Shown here: one piece after another, positions 12,001-22,597 of the stretch
How positions within the stretch are numbered: the first letter of the stretch is position 1
Layout of the letters: each line of letters opens with the position of its first letter
Assembly (NCBI GenBank): GCA_949987705.1
Contig: OX465282.1
Coordinates: forward strand, 129,414,310-129,478,309
DNA length: 64,000 nt
Direction: 5' to 3'
Origin: Thereva unica
Taxonomy: Eukaryota; Arthropoda; Insecta; Diptera; Therevidae
Program-made: the position numbers and the translations under genes
The notes under the pieces: model-generated
The model's input: the letters and a program-made list of their open reading frames with translations, nothing else
What the model was told of the DNA's origin: nothing
The model's database searches: none

Positions 12001-15000
12001 GGTGTCTGTGGGCCCACCCACAGTTATCATTGGCGTAGTCGAGATCCTTAAGACGGTCTAGCAAACCCAATTGTATGCCGCCTGTTCTACTATCTAGAGC
12101 GCCCACAAGGATGTCGTTTATTACTATAATAAATAGTAATGTAGGTATCCTTGTCGTATTCTTGAACTCATCTCAAAGCTGTCGGATAATTTTCCATTAT
12201 GGAAAACTCTGCATTTGTAGTTGTTGTATAGGGCTTTGATGAAATCTAATATTTTATCACGCAGGCCACATTGTCGTAGTGCCTGCCTGCTCTTATGAAC
12301 CGAGTCGAACACTTTCTCATAGTTTACGAAAGCAAGGTAAAGGAGGATCGTAATTCAGTAGACTGCTCCACTATGATTCTCAAGGTGTTAATATTATCTA
12401 TACCTGAGCGGCCCTTCCTGAATCCGGCCTACTGCCTTCTAAACGTTCGATCTACTGCCTCTCTTATCCTAGATAGTAATATATGGGACAAATTTTTGCA
12501 CACAGCATATAATAACAGATGTCTCTCCAATTGTCACATATTGTTAGGTCCCCCTTTTTTGGTATTTTGACTATGATACCTTCCGTCCAATCCTCCGGAA
12601 AGGTAAAGGTATTTCATGCTATTTTCAGAATTGGCTGAAGCGCATCTGCTATGAGGCTTGAATCGGCTTTCAACAATTCTGGCGGGACGCCATCTTTTCC
12701 AGCTGCTTTACCATTGGCCATTGCATGAATTCGTGATCAGCGATCCCAAAAACCTTGATAACTCTATCAAATAATTATCTTAGTTGTTTCAACTTTTGCC
12801 CACCTTTTTGCCGATTTCCACCAATATGTGGCGGTTCGATTTTGCCCCTTAATATTAATACTGGTGTATACAACAATAATTTGGCTGTATTAATTAAACA
12901 TGCATGCTATAATATTTTTTTTCCCTTATATCGGGCTTACTCTCCATTCTAAAGTGCTGTGTGGACTTTTTACTAAAAAAACTACTTGCATTTTTCTTTT
13001 TCTAAAAATATATTTGCTTAAAATAAAATACTTATAAAAAATACTAAAATACATTGGGCTAAAATCAACACGTTTCTTTTTTTTGCTTGTTTTTCTTTTT
13101 CCAAAATTCAAACTCCGGTTTCTTAGAGTATATTGAACTTCTATCACCGTATTCTATGCTATTTCATATTGTCTTGATTGTCTCCTCGAGATAAGGTCTC
13201 GATTTTCTTGTCCCATGTCCAAAATATATTCTTCTACCTTACGTCTTGTTGTTATATAAAAACGCTTATATAAGGTCATAGCTCATTATCGATTCTGAGC
13301 GCGTCTTTTACTGCTGCAACAACATCAAGAAGTGAAATGCTGTTCTTCCAGAATCGATTTCATAGTTACAAAAACAAAAAAAAAAAAAGAATTAAGAATT
13401 TATGCAAATTACTCTTTGTGAAAGTTCACCTTATGGGCAGGTGGAACTAAAAGGCAGTTCTTTTTCTTTAGTTTGTATAACTGTCATGATATAACGCACG
13501 CAAACCACTTTGACCCTTAGTTTATTGATTAAAAAATCACCTAGATTTAACCTAATTGAATTCGCATAGTTAGCCGTGCATGAACTGAATTGAAAAGTAA
13601 AATGTATATTTTTTTCAAAAATAATCCAAATAAAACAGTTTTGTTTTGTTTGGGAATATTTCAGCAAAAACTATACAAAAATATGAAAAGTCTCGAGGAA
13701 CGTATTTCTGAAAACTTGCTCTGAGAAACCTAAAGGCGACTGCAGGTAAGGTAGGTAGGTTGATAGAAGGTACCTTGGTCGCCGGCTCTCTTTTAGCAAG
13801 TCATTGCACTGGCACCATTTCTTAGCCGGTTAGCTAAGATACATACTTCGCAGTTTCAACTCCCCAGTCGACTTTAAATGGGCGACGACAGTTAAAGAGT
13901 AAAACCAGTCGCGCTGCTTTATTGTAGCACTTTTATTAAATTCTTGACATTGGCACTGTGGTCGTAATTGATTGAATCCTAACAAAGTCTATTTTTTTTA
14001 TAATTAATTGCTAATTGATGCATTCCATGTCCCAGACTGAATCACAACTCATTAAGTAATACGATTCTCACACACATGTATTATATACTGTGTAACTTAG
14101 TTTGGTTAGTAATAAGATTTGTTTTTTCATTTCGCAATTTCCCATTTGAATTATTCAAATAGCACTAAAGGTGTGTGTGGAAAAATCCAAATATTGTTCA
14201 ATACAAAGGGGACAACCGATATAACAAAAATCTTTAGAAACCATGTTAAAAAATAAATTATTAGATTACATTTTTGGTAATCAAAAATGTTACGATAACA
14301 AGTTTAAAAAAAATCATTCTGATAAAGTTGAGCTCGATGATTTGCAGAAAATCTATTTTCTTTAAACATAGTACTGCTGTATTCAATATGCATGCACAAA
14401 CTTAATCTATTTTCTAATGTAAATTTAAACAAACGTTTTTTTTTCTATTAAACATTGAATTAAATCAGCTTACGTTTCAAATTACATACCTTCTGTTTAG
14501 TAACTATGTATGTATGTATATAAACCGGAATATTTCATAATTTATTCGTAGATGAATTTTACTTCTTTTCGTGATTATCAAATTTCATAAAATCTTATCA
14601 GCATTTTAATGTTATCTGTTTGTTTATTTTTGTTCACATAACACTGCACTCGAATGGACACAAAAGTGAAAGTTTTCATTGGGCGAAGGACATTAAGTTC
14701 AAGAATTAAAGAGTTTAATTACTTCTTTATTTGATCAATTTTACTTATGCAATTGCATTATGATTCTTTATAATGTATTCTTTTTTTTAATTTGCATTAA
14801 ACCTTGGTTGATGTTGTTGTAATATTACGCAATAGAAAAATATTTGTAAATTACGTTTTTCATTGATTTGTATTATAATTACATCCGTATTAAATTACAA
14901 GACATGGATCATGAATTCGAGAAAACTATCGTATTAATTGAATCTTATAAAAATTCTGGTTGTTGCTGGAATGCATTTCCGAACTAAAGAATATTATTAT

Positions 15001-18000
15001 TACTCATGAAATTAATCAATGAAGCATTAATCACTGTGTTTAAATATTCTTTGTTCATTTTTTAATGGTATATTGTATCACGTTTAAGTCAAGGGGATAT
15101 TTTTTAAGATTCAGACATGACTTTCTAGAAAGTTTTCGTAATATCAAGATGTCATGCTTATTGAAAGCTTTGAACACTTATGCGTTACATAACGGGCAAA
15201 CTGCCGATGATCGCCTAATCTTATATTTTTATTGCAGTAGATAAGGGTTGTAATCAACAGGTTGATAATTAGCCTACTTTTTAAATATTATGTGGCTATT
15301 ATTCAAAATTTTGTCAGAAAAGGAGTTGTTTTCATTTTTTTTGTGATACGATGGAGCTTAGGAGTCACCCTTTGTACTACTAGTCATGTCATTCGAGTCA
15401 TGGTTCAATGTATAGTAGTAAGCTTGATCTGAGGGATAGAATAGAAAGGATAGGTTAGGGGTCTGGAGGGTGCATGAGTTGATTCCGATGAACCTGGAGT
15501 TAACTCTAAGATTTTATATGAGCTCGGAAACATCGATTGCGGAAGACAATTCCACAATCGAGTTGTTCTATTTATATGAACTTCTATACCGTAATGTGTC
15601 CGAAGAGGAAGGTTGTAGCGTATGGGTGTGAGCCGAGTTGGCTAGTCTTGTGCTGCGGGAAAAAGTTGCCGTGTAGGCAGAAGGTTCTTTATTTTAGTGG
15701 AGCAGTCACTGTGGTAATAGCGGTAAAATTTACTGAACGCAGCTGCATTCCTTCGGCGGCTTAAAGGGTCGATGGCGCGGTTTTTCACCTTGTCCAACCA
15801 ACCCAAGGTGGTATTAGGAGCGCCCGCCCAGATTTATTTTCGATTTGCTAAAGCGATCCGTTTGCACGAACATTGCTCTCCTCTGAGATGCCACTTGGAT
15901 CCCCTCATCGAAGATATTTCAACGTTGGAAACAAGGCGGTTCCTGATCATTCAGATGTGCGTTCTAATGATGCCCTTGGTCGCATTTGCAGAGTTCATCG
16001 GAATAATGAAGAATGCTTCTACTTGCGGTTGTTGATAATGAATATTCGTGGGCCGATATGATTTGAATCACTTCGAACTCTCAATGGTGAGATGCTCCCA
16101 ATACATATTTCGTGCTGCAACAGCTCAATTTGGTTGAAAACGATACTCATTGGGACATGATAATCGCTGAAGAGGTCGATTGAAACAACTTATGTGCCAC
16201 TACCCTAGGCGTTGCTTTTGATCCAAGACATATGTTACCTCATGTGCGACAGTTTGTTAGTCAAGTTACGAATACCAACGTCATATCGTCGAATGAAGGG
16301 CGTTTTCAATCGCGAATTGGAACGTGAACACGATCGAAATGCACTGAACCAATCGGTTCGAGCGAATGTATAACACCCAACAGAAGGTAGTGTGCGATAC
16401 GTTAATGAAGGCAATTTATTATGGAAATGGTGGCCTTTTTTCCTCGATGCGCCCTGCCATTTAAATAATGATCTATTAACCACTATTTCAAACACCTTGC
16501 TGATGTTCAGAAGCAAACTTATTGATCGAAGATTCGCAGGATTGCTTTTACCTATTTCTGGAATCGGGTACAACACTGCTGTTTTCCAATGGTCTCCAAA
16601 AAGAGCAGTGTTTAACCCATTATTTAAGAAAGTGGAGAATATATCAATGGCTATTAGGGGCAAATGCTGAAGGACTATTTTCGGAATATCGTCAACACCT
16701 GACGACTTCTTAATGTTTAGCTGATGAAAACTTGCCAAGAGTTCGGCTTTTTCCTATGAAACCGGACTTCGCTTGTGTGTCATTCATTGGGCAGTCTTCA
16801 TTGAATTCGAGAAACGCACGGGAAAATCGTGAGATACTATCCTTTCAAACCAAAAAAGAAAAAAAAACCAAAAGAGTTATTGCCCCCTTTTTTAAGTCGG
16901 TTAAAAAATAACCATACCTTTTCCTAAATTACAAATTTCCAATATAAAGACGACATTATAATTTGTTTCCTCAGCACTTTCGGTTCAGCCACCCTTCCAA
17001 CAATCAATTATTCACGAAATATTCCTAGTTCAATCACCAACGACAACAATGTAATCAATAACGCCACAACAGTTCACGTTATTCCATAAAAGTCGTGTTA
17101 TTCCACAAAAATGCCCCTAAATGAAAGTAAATAAAATATTCTCTTCTACTCTACACCATTTTATTCGTGTTAAAACTAATATTTGTTACCTGTGACGTAA
17201 AAGATAATTACCATTTGGCTAGAAAATAAAATATTGTTCTCTCGAATTAGCAACGATTAAGATTATTTGTAGCATATCACAACTGGATAACTTCATCCTT
17301 ATCTTTAGTGACCGTGCTATCAACAAATCGATAGAAAGGCACGTATGAAAGTATGCTGCATACAATGTTCGCAAATAAATTTAAAAATGAAGTAATAATT
17401 GTTTTTTAACATGTTCATTGTTTAATGATGTGGAACTTTGTTGATAAAAATCTTGTTTTCAACTGTCTACAACTGTGTAACTGTATATATATGTTTTAGA
17501 TTTCATTATCGAACACGAAGATTTAATAATTTAATTTACAATTTTAATGTTAAAAATATATTATATATGTTAATTAATTCTATAATTTATTTCCAGGGTA
17601 ATATTCCTGTCGTAACAACTGGACATGGAGCTCCAATTGGCGTAAGGGATGCCACCCAAACCGTTGGACCAAGAGGTCCAGTACTTCTACAAGATGTTAA
17701 CTTCTTAGATGAATTATCTCACTTTGATCGTGAACGTATTCCAGAGCGTGTTGTTCACGCTAAGGGAGCAGGAGCATTTGGTTATTTTGAAGTAACTCAC
17801 GACATTACCAAATACTCAGCAGCTAAAGTCTTTGAGACAATTGGAAAGCGTACACCAATTGCTGTACGTTTCTCAACTGTTGGTGGTGAAAGTGGATCTG
17901 CTGATACTGTTCGTGATCCTCGTGGATTTGCAGTTAAATTTTATACTGATGATGGAATTTGGGATTTGGTTGGCAACAATACACCAATCTTCTTTATTCG

Positions 18001-19126
18001 TGATCCAATACTATTCCCAAGCTTTATTCATACCCAAAAACGTAATCCAACTACTCACTTGAAGGATCCTGATATGTTCTGGGACTTCATTACTTTACGT
18101 CCAGAGTCTACTCATCAGGTAATTTAACAGCTTGAATTTAAAGTTTATGTTTGGTGTTTGGTAATGATTTTGTTATTTTTTTAGGTATCCTTCCTCTTCT
18201 CCGACCGTGGAATCCCAGATGGTTACAGGCACATGAATGGATATGGATCTCACACCTTCAAGTTAGTCAATGCTAATGGCGAAGCTGTGTATTGTAAATT
18301 CCACTACAAAACTGATCAAGGAATTAGAAATTTGGATGTAAAGAAAGCTGATCATCTTGCTGGAGCCGATCCCGATTACAGTCTTCGTGACTTGTACAAC
18401 TCAATCGCTCAAGGCAAATTCCCATCTTGGACATTCTACATTCAAGTTATGACTTTCGAGCAAGCGAAGAAATATAAGTATTCACCATTCGATTTAACCA
18501 AAATATGGTCTCACAAGGATTATCCTTTGATTCCTGTTGGTAAACTAGTCTTGGACCGTAATCCAACCAACTATTTCGCTGAGGTTGAGCAAATTGCCTT
18601 CAGCCCCGCTCATATGGTGCCTGGAATTGAACCATCTCCAGATAAGATGTTGCAAGGACGTTTGTTCTCTTACTCTGACACCCATCGCCATCGTTTAGGC
18701 GCTAATTACTTACAATTACCCGTCAATTGTCCCTACAGGGTCTCAACAAAGAACTACCAAAGGGATGGACCCGCAACCTATACCGACAATCAAGGCGGAG
18801 CACCAAACTATTTCCCCAACTCTTTCTCTGGACCTGAAGAATCTCCTCGGGCAAGGAAACTTAATCCACCAGTTAGTATTAGCGGAGATATTGACCGCTA
18901 CAGGAGTGGCGAAACTGAGGATAACTTTAGCCAGGTTACTGATTTCTGGAATACTGTTCTCTCACCTGAAGAACGCAAACGTTTAGTCGCAAATATTGCT
19001 GGACATCTTTGCAATGCAAGCCCATTTATTCAAGAGCGTGGTGTCAAGAACTTCTCTCAAGTGCATCCAGATTTTGGAACTCAACTACAAGAAGCTTTGA
19101 ATCTTTGCCGCTCTGCGAAAATATAA
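6100..19126 (+). CDS. Cat: Catalase, three exons, 505 aa
   Basis: Exons are 6100-6153 (18 codons from ATG), 17597-18118 and 18185-19126, all in phase 0 with GT-AG borders. The product is haem catalase, which splits 2 H2O2 into water and O2, normally in peroxisomes. Visible catalytic parts: distal His72 in RVVHAKG, Asn145 in DLVGNNTP, and the proximal haem ligand Tyr355 in [12 protein letters not shown]. The length matches the fly enzyme (about 506 aa) and the sequence is close to it throughout. The C-terminus is ...SAKI, not a canonical SKL, so the peroxisomal signal is weak or unusual. Oddity: intron 1 is 11.4 kb and full of transposon remnants, whereas intron 2 is 66 bp. An AATAAA at 19353-19358 is a likely polyadenylation signal. 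Confidence 0.97.
6154..8175. other. Catalase intron 1, first 2 kb, no other feature
   Basis: AT-rich intronic sequence. A homopolymer A run lies near 6973. I see no exon, RNA gene or complete mobile element here. Confidence 0.5.
8176..8284. mobile_element. ~110-bp hairpin element in catalase intron 1
   Basis: CGTAATTATGACGA at 8188-8201 is repeated in perfect inverted form at 8259-8272. A weaker match (GACACAC...) extends both arms outward to 8176 and 8284. The loop contains further CGTCAT copies. It looks like a very short TIR element; no target duplication could be read. Confidence 0.5.
8340..8579. mobile_element. 240-bp hAT-type MITE with 8-bp target duplication
   Basis: The element starts CAGTGGCGGGCA and ends TGCCCAGCACTG. 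It is bracketed by a perfect 8-bp duplication, TTCTAGAG (8332-8339 and 8580-8587). CAG...CTG ends with 8-bp duplications are the hallmark of the hAT superfamily. No coding capacity, so it is non-autonomous. Confidence 0.88.
9124..9163. repeat. Perfect 16-bp-stem hairpin
   Basis: CCAGAAGTGCACTATA at 9124-9139 is followed by an 8-base loop and its exact complement at 9148-9163. It lies in intron 1 of catalase. It may be a fragment of an unrecognised element or a stem in the nascent transcript. It is short for a miRNA precursor. Confidence 0.7.
9560..9790 (-). pseudogene. Non-LTR reverse transcriptase remnant (motif [12 protein letters not shown])
   Basis: The minus strand around 9700-9790 reads [17 protein letters not shown], matching the conserved reverse transcriptase motif GVRQGCPLSPLLFN. 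A degraded palm region follows toward 9560. Stops and the lack of flanking domains mark a dead fragment in catalase intron 1. Confidence 0.5.
9800..11490. other. Catalase intron 1, no feature
   Basis: AT-rich sequence with several short open frames that have no recognisable content. No TIR pair or tandem repeat was found by eye. Confidence 0.45.
11500..12735 (-). pseudogene. RTE-like non-LTR retrotransposon relic, reverse transcriptase and 3' end
   Basis: Read on the minus strand from 12735 down, pieces in several frames follow the order of a non-LTR reverse transcriptase: [70 protein letters not shown]; an active-site region decayed to [39 protein letters not shown]; and the tail ...[15 protein letters not shown], ending near 11500. 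Frameshifts and stops separate them, so the copy is inactive. The short 3' motif (CCTTTAATCCCTCATGGGAC) recurs near 40250, a second copy of the family. It lies antisense within catalase intron 1. Confidence 0.8.
12740..15330. other. Catalase intron 1, no gene; minor low-complexity sequence
   Basis: AT-rich sequence with a TATG(n) microsatellite near 14505-14520 and poly-A near 13374-13389. A GC-richer island at about 13735-13930 stands out in composition but shows no ORF or inverted repeat and may be an old SINE-like piece. Confidence 0.4.
15335..15835 (-). pseudogene. Jockey/CR1-like non-LTR 3' fragment
   Basis: The sequence is clearly homologous to the better preserved plus-strand copy at 42150-43131: the same ...WAGAP...LACLDKVQN...RLWN... 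protein tail and the same 3' untranslated end (RC of the AAGCTTACTACTA region). Frameshifts run throughout. Four further pieces of this family occur in the window. Confidence 0.75.
15840..16400. other. Unclassified repeat-like segment between two retroelement pieces
   Basis: This stretch is GC-richer than its neighbours and encodes overlapping broken frames on both strands (for example [12 protein letters not shown] on plus near 16140). It looks like transposon sequence but I could not assign a family. Confidence 0.3.
16400..16740 (-). pseudogene. Jockey/CR1-like reverse transcriptase N-terminal fragment
   Basis: The minus frame reads [35 protein letters not shown] and [19 protein letters not shown], the fingers/palm start of a non-LTR reverse transcriptase. 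The frame continues to 16235 but loses resemblance below about 16480, where unrelated sequence joins. Confidence 0.7.
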
Positions 19127-20190
19127 TTTTTTTTACATAAAAATATTTGCTGAAAGTTATCATTATATAATATTGATTATAATATAATTTTTGAGGGGCG
19201 TCTATTTTTACTTACATATAAAATTTTTAATACATTTATTTTTTAAATATAAAATTCACATATTTTTAATGCACAAATCGTTAATCAAGTTTCTATGCTG
19301 GGTTTTTTGTTATTTTCATAATTGATGTAATGATATTTCTAATTTTATACGAAATAAAAGTACATTTGGAAGATTTGGTTGTTGGTATTAGAATAACAAA
19401 GGTGATCGTCGTTTATTTTTGGACATTTTCTAGGATTTTTGAACAGTGCAGAAGGCATCAGCCAAAAGCTATTAACTAGAGGAAATTAATGGAAGATTAG
19501 TACAAGTGGTTTAAAATTACATTTTTCATATAAAAATAATCGGCAGTTGCTTGTTCTTGTCATAAAATATGCAGTATAATTCTAAAAAATAATTAAGCCA
19601 TCAGGAAAAACAACTCATATTCGAATAGCTTAGTAAGTTAGTGGTTCGTCGAATCGATAATATAATAGCAGCCGATTATTTCGTGTGGGCACCTTCACCG
19701 ATGGCCTCAAGATTCTTTATGCATGCTCGTCTCGGTGGTAAGGGTAGTAGGACAGCTCTTTTTCAGACTTGCTTTCTTTCATATAAGCAACGACGCAATT
19801 ATGAAAAATCCATAGCTATCCCAGCCGGAACTCACATTCGCGCCTGTGGTGTGTCGAATGAAAGCCGTTTCCGTCAATCATACGATGGTGTAGCCGACCG
19901 TCCAACCTTGTACTCGGAGCAATAGAAGGTCCACAGGGTTTCTGGCTATAGTGGTAGAGGGGGTACCAGACTGGAAATTTCGAATTTTTACGAGAGAATG
20001 GTGAGAATCTTACATCAGTCCAGCGGCAGGGGTTGCCTGAAATTATGTACTTGTCTAAGTCCAATGCCTAAGGCAAGAAAGACCGCTGAGGGTGCACACC
20101 GGTAGTGCCAGATTCCTTTTGATTAAACTCACTAACCCTTTTGCATGACAGTTTGAGTCAGACCGGTAACTGCCGTAAAGGCATTACTTC
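19127..20190. other. Catalase 3' flank; polyadenylation signal then repeat-like sequence
   Basis: AATAAA at 19353-19358 fits the end of the catalase mRNA. From about 19630 the composition becomes GC-richer and resembles retroelement sequence, but no domain could be named before 20200. Confidence 0.4.
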
Positions 20191-20199
20191 AACCAGGCG

Positions 20200-20965
20200 A
20201 AGTCTTCTTAAGCTCCTCTTCAGGCTCTACAGCCGGGATCGGGTCCTGGCCTCTCGCAACACCGGGTCCGATTCTGAGCCGATGTCATCCAGTTTGGCCT
20301 CCATAAACTCCGGGCGAAAAATCCGGGTGGGTGAAATACCCACCCGGAGTTTGAGAATAAATGAGCGTGACATGGGTAATGCCTCTAGCTCCGGTCCATA
20401 TTCCGTGAATCTCACACAATAAAAGAGAACGTGCTCTGCATTATCCTGGATACCTAGTCATACCAGTCTCAACTTGAAACGTTGGAGGTTTTTATCCTCG
20501 ATTTCCACTCAAGACCTGCATGAGGTCGTAACTGACTTCCTCACACTCTCGTAGCCCACCTATCTACATTTGGGAAGCTATACTAAGTTAACCACTCTTT
20601 CCAGCAGTAGGCGACGGATTGATACGTGCGGGTGAGCAATATTCTCGGAAATGCTACAAAAAAACAGTGGAAGCTTTATCGGCCATGGCCTGTGTGTGTT
20701 TTAAAATGAAGCCCGTGGTCGATCATCACTTCCAGGCACCTTAAGGTGATCTGTGAGTGAATGATCTATTTCCATACCTTGATTCTTACGGATACTTGTT
20801 TTCCCAGGTTAGTGATCAGCGCAGTTATAGCTTTGTATTCAGCAAACGGCAGACCATCGCTTTCAGGCCACGCTTAAATACCCCAGATAGCTTCGTTCGC
20901 GCATAACTCTATCTCATCGAGGCGTAGCCTCAACACATTATGATCCACCAGACAGGTCGTAGAAC
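20200..20965 (-). pseudogene. R1-like non-LTR fragments, including part of the reverse transcriptase
   Basis: On the minus strand near 20700-20940 the sequence reads LDEIELCANEAI and, after breaks, LRCLEVMIDHGL. This is the region just after the RT active site in R1/Jockey-type elements (usual form KYLGVMIDHRL). The segment at 20205-20400 shares patches with 8590-8680 and 28800-28880, marking a dispersed repeat. All frames are broken. Confidence 0.6.
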
Positions 20966-21639
20966 ATCACATCTTGCTCTGCACACCGTCGACCCATGTC
21001 CCAATTCACAATGATGCGACCTACCTCCTTTTTAGGAAAATTTGTTACCAAATAACAGTTTAAGAGGAGGGAATTGGTTTGTCTGACTATCCACCCGGAC
21101 CCAACAGAATCCGCCGGCGCTGCCGGTAAGTGATTCGAAGTATGGTTATTCTAAAAAAAACGCACTGATTTCGTGTTTTTCAGCATATAAAATATCAAAC
21201 ATTAAATTTATTTTATTTTTTTCCAAATAACCAGCATATTTGTTTCTGCATGTGATCCTGATTTTGAACTCATTGTAATTGAGCTGATCGATTAAAGTTC
21301 TACTTATTAACATTACATGCATACTCGCAAGTAGACTTCATAGTCATAAAACCTCAAATCAATTTCAAGTAAAGTCTCAAATAGAACCAATCCGATCCTT
21401 CCGTTTTTAAAAGTTGGAAATTTGACATATCCATAAACTTTCCATGAGACGAACGGAGCGCGGTAGGCACAATCAAGCGCAAAAATAACAAAGAAGGAAC
21501 GTGCGGAGCGGACGGTACGGATTAGTTCTGATTGAGCCTTAAGCTTGACGCAAATACTTAGATACGAAAAATTTGTCGGATTGACTTGAACAAAACCATG
21601 TAATCCTTATTCTATTATATTTCTTGTTCAGGGGCCCCT

Positions 21640-21935
21640 TGGCAGGCACTACGACCTATTGTGCCATCCCCATTAAGGTTAAGGCTTCTAAAATAGGGTT
21701 TCTGATTTAAGGTTTCTGTCCCAAATCTCCCTGGGAGTCGAGAAGTCACGATGGAGGAGGATTCGCCGTACCCTCACAGTCGCACAGCAAGTGCTCCGCG
21801 GGAGCTGCTCCGCAAAACCGACAACCACAATCGGCCTCCAGTCCTATTTTGTTTAGATGGTAGTTAAGCGAACAGTGGTCCGTCAGCTCGTTTTTCCGCC
21901 ACGAATTTCGACGCAAACTTATGAGAAGTGTCAAG
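21640..21935 (-). pseudogene. Non-LTR retrotransposon C-terminal zinc-knuckle fragment
   Basis: The minus frame gives LTDHCSLNYHLNKIG, CGCRFCGAAPAEHLLCDC and then a short tail. The CxxC...HxxxC arrangement after a 'GHCSLNYHL' motif is typical of the C-terminus of R1/CR1-class pol proteins, following the RNase H region. It lies between catalase and Deaf1. Confidence 0.65.
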
Positions 21936-21939
21936 TATA

Positions 21940-22597
21940 TTTTAAGTCAGCTTGAAATCAACCTGCGAATTAAACGTTCCGTTCAACTCAAATCCTCAGT
22001 CCTACATGTACAAGTACTAACTGAAACCGGAGCTAGGATTTGATGGAACAAGTAGCAGGTAAAACCCGTTGAAAGTACCCCGGCAAGTGTTGAAGTGGAT
22101 ACGATGATATTGATGAAATTTAGCTTGAACTTTTGTTTTAACATGATATTATAAAAATAATTGTTATCAACCCTATTATGTACTTGTTAAATAGATTAAC
22201 AATTGATTATTTTAAACTCAGTTCCAACTTCTTAAATATAAAATAACGGCAAATTTTACAATTTATGTGAAGAATTTGGAATAAATTCTTAACTACAGAT
22301 GTCGCTGACCACTTTCGCGCCATCTCTTTTCAATAAAAATAAGTAAAGATAAAAAATTTTTTCTTTGAATTGTCAAAGTTTTGCTGGTATTTGTGAAGAT
22401 TTTCAACATTCTACGTAAAATCGGATTTTGTGCCAAAAGATAATTTTCATAACACCTAGTAGTGACCTCGTAATCATCATAATTGCGCCATTGATAATCG
22501 CGCGCAAGTTGGTGGCCCGTAGGGCACGAAGCAAAAAATCGCCGACCTTTTTCTACCTTCACAATCGGCTAGTGGACGACGACGGGAGATCCCGATC
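21940..22597. other. Upstream region of the Deaf1-like gene
   Basis: Contains the presumed 5' UTR and promoter of the gene starting at 22598. The last 100 bp are GC-richer (GGTGGCCCGTAGGGCACG near 22511). I see no TATA box at a convincing distance, which fits a housekeeping-type promoter. Confidence 0.4.

Noticed and set aside
15840..16240. Possible Helitron helicase segment
   Set aside because: A few short phrases look similar, but no Rep or helicase motif could be confirmed in any frame.
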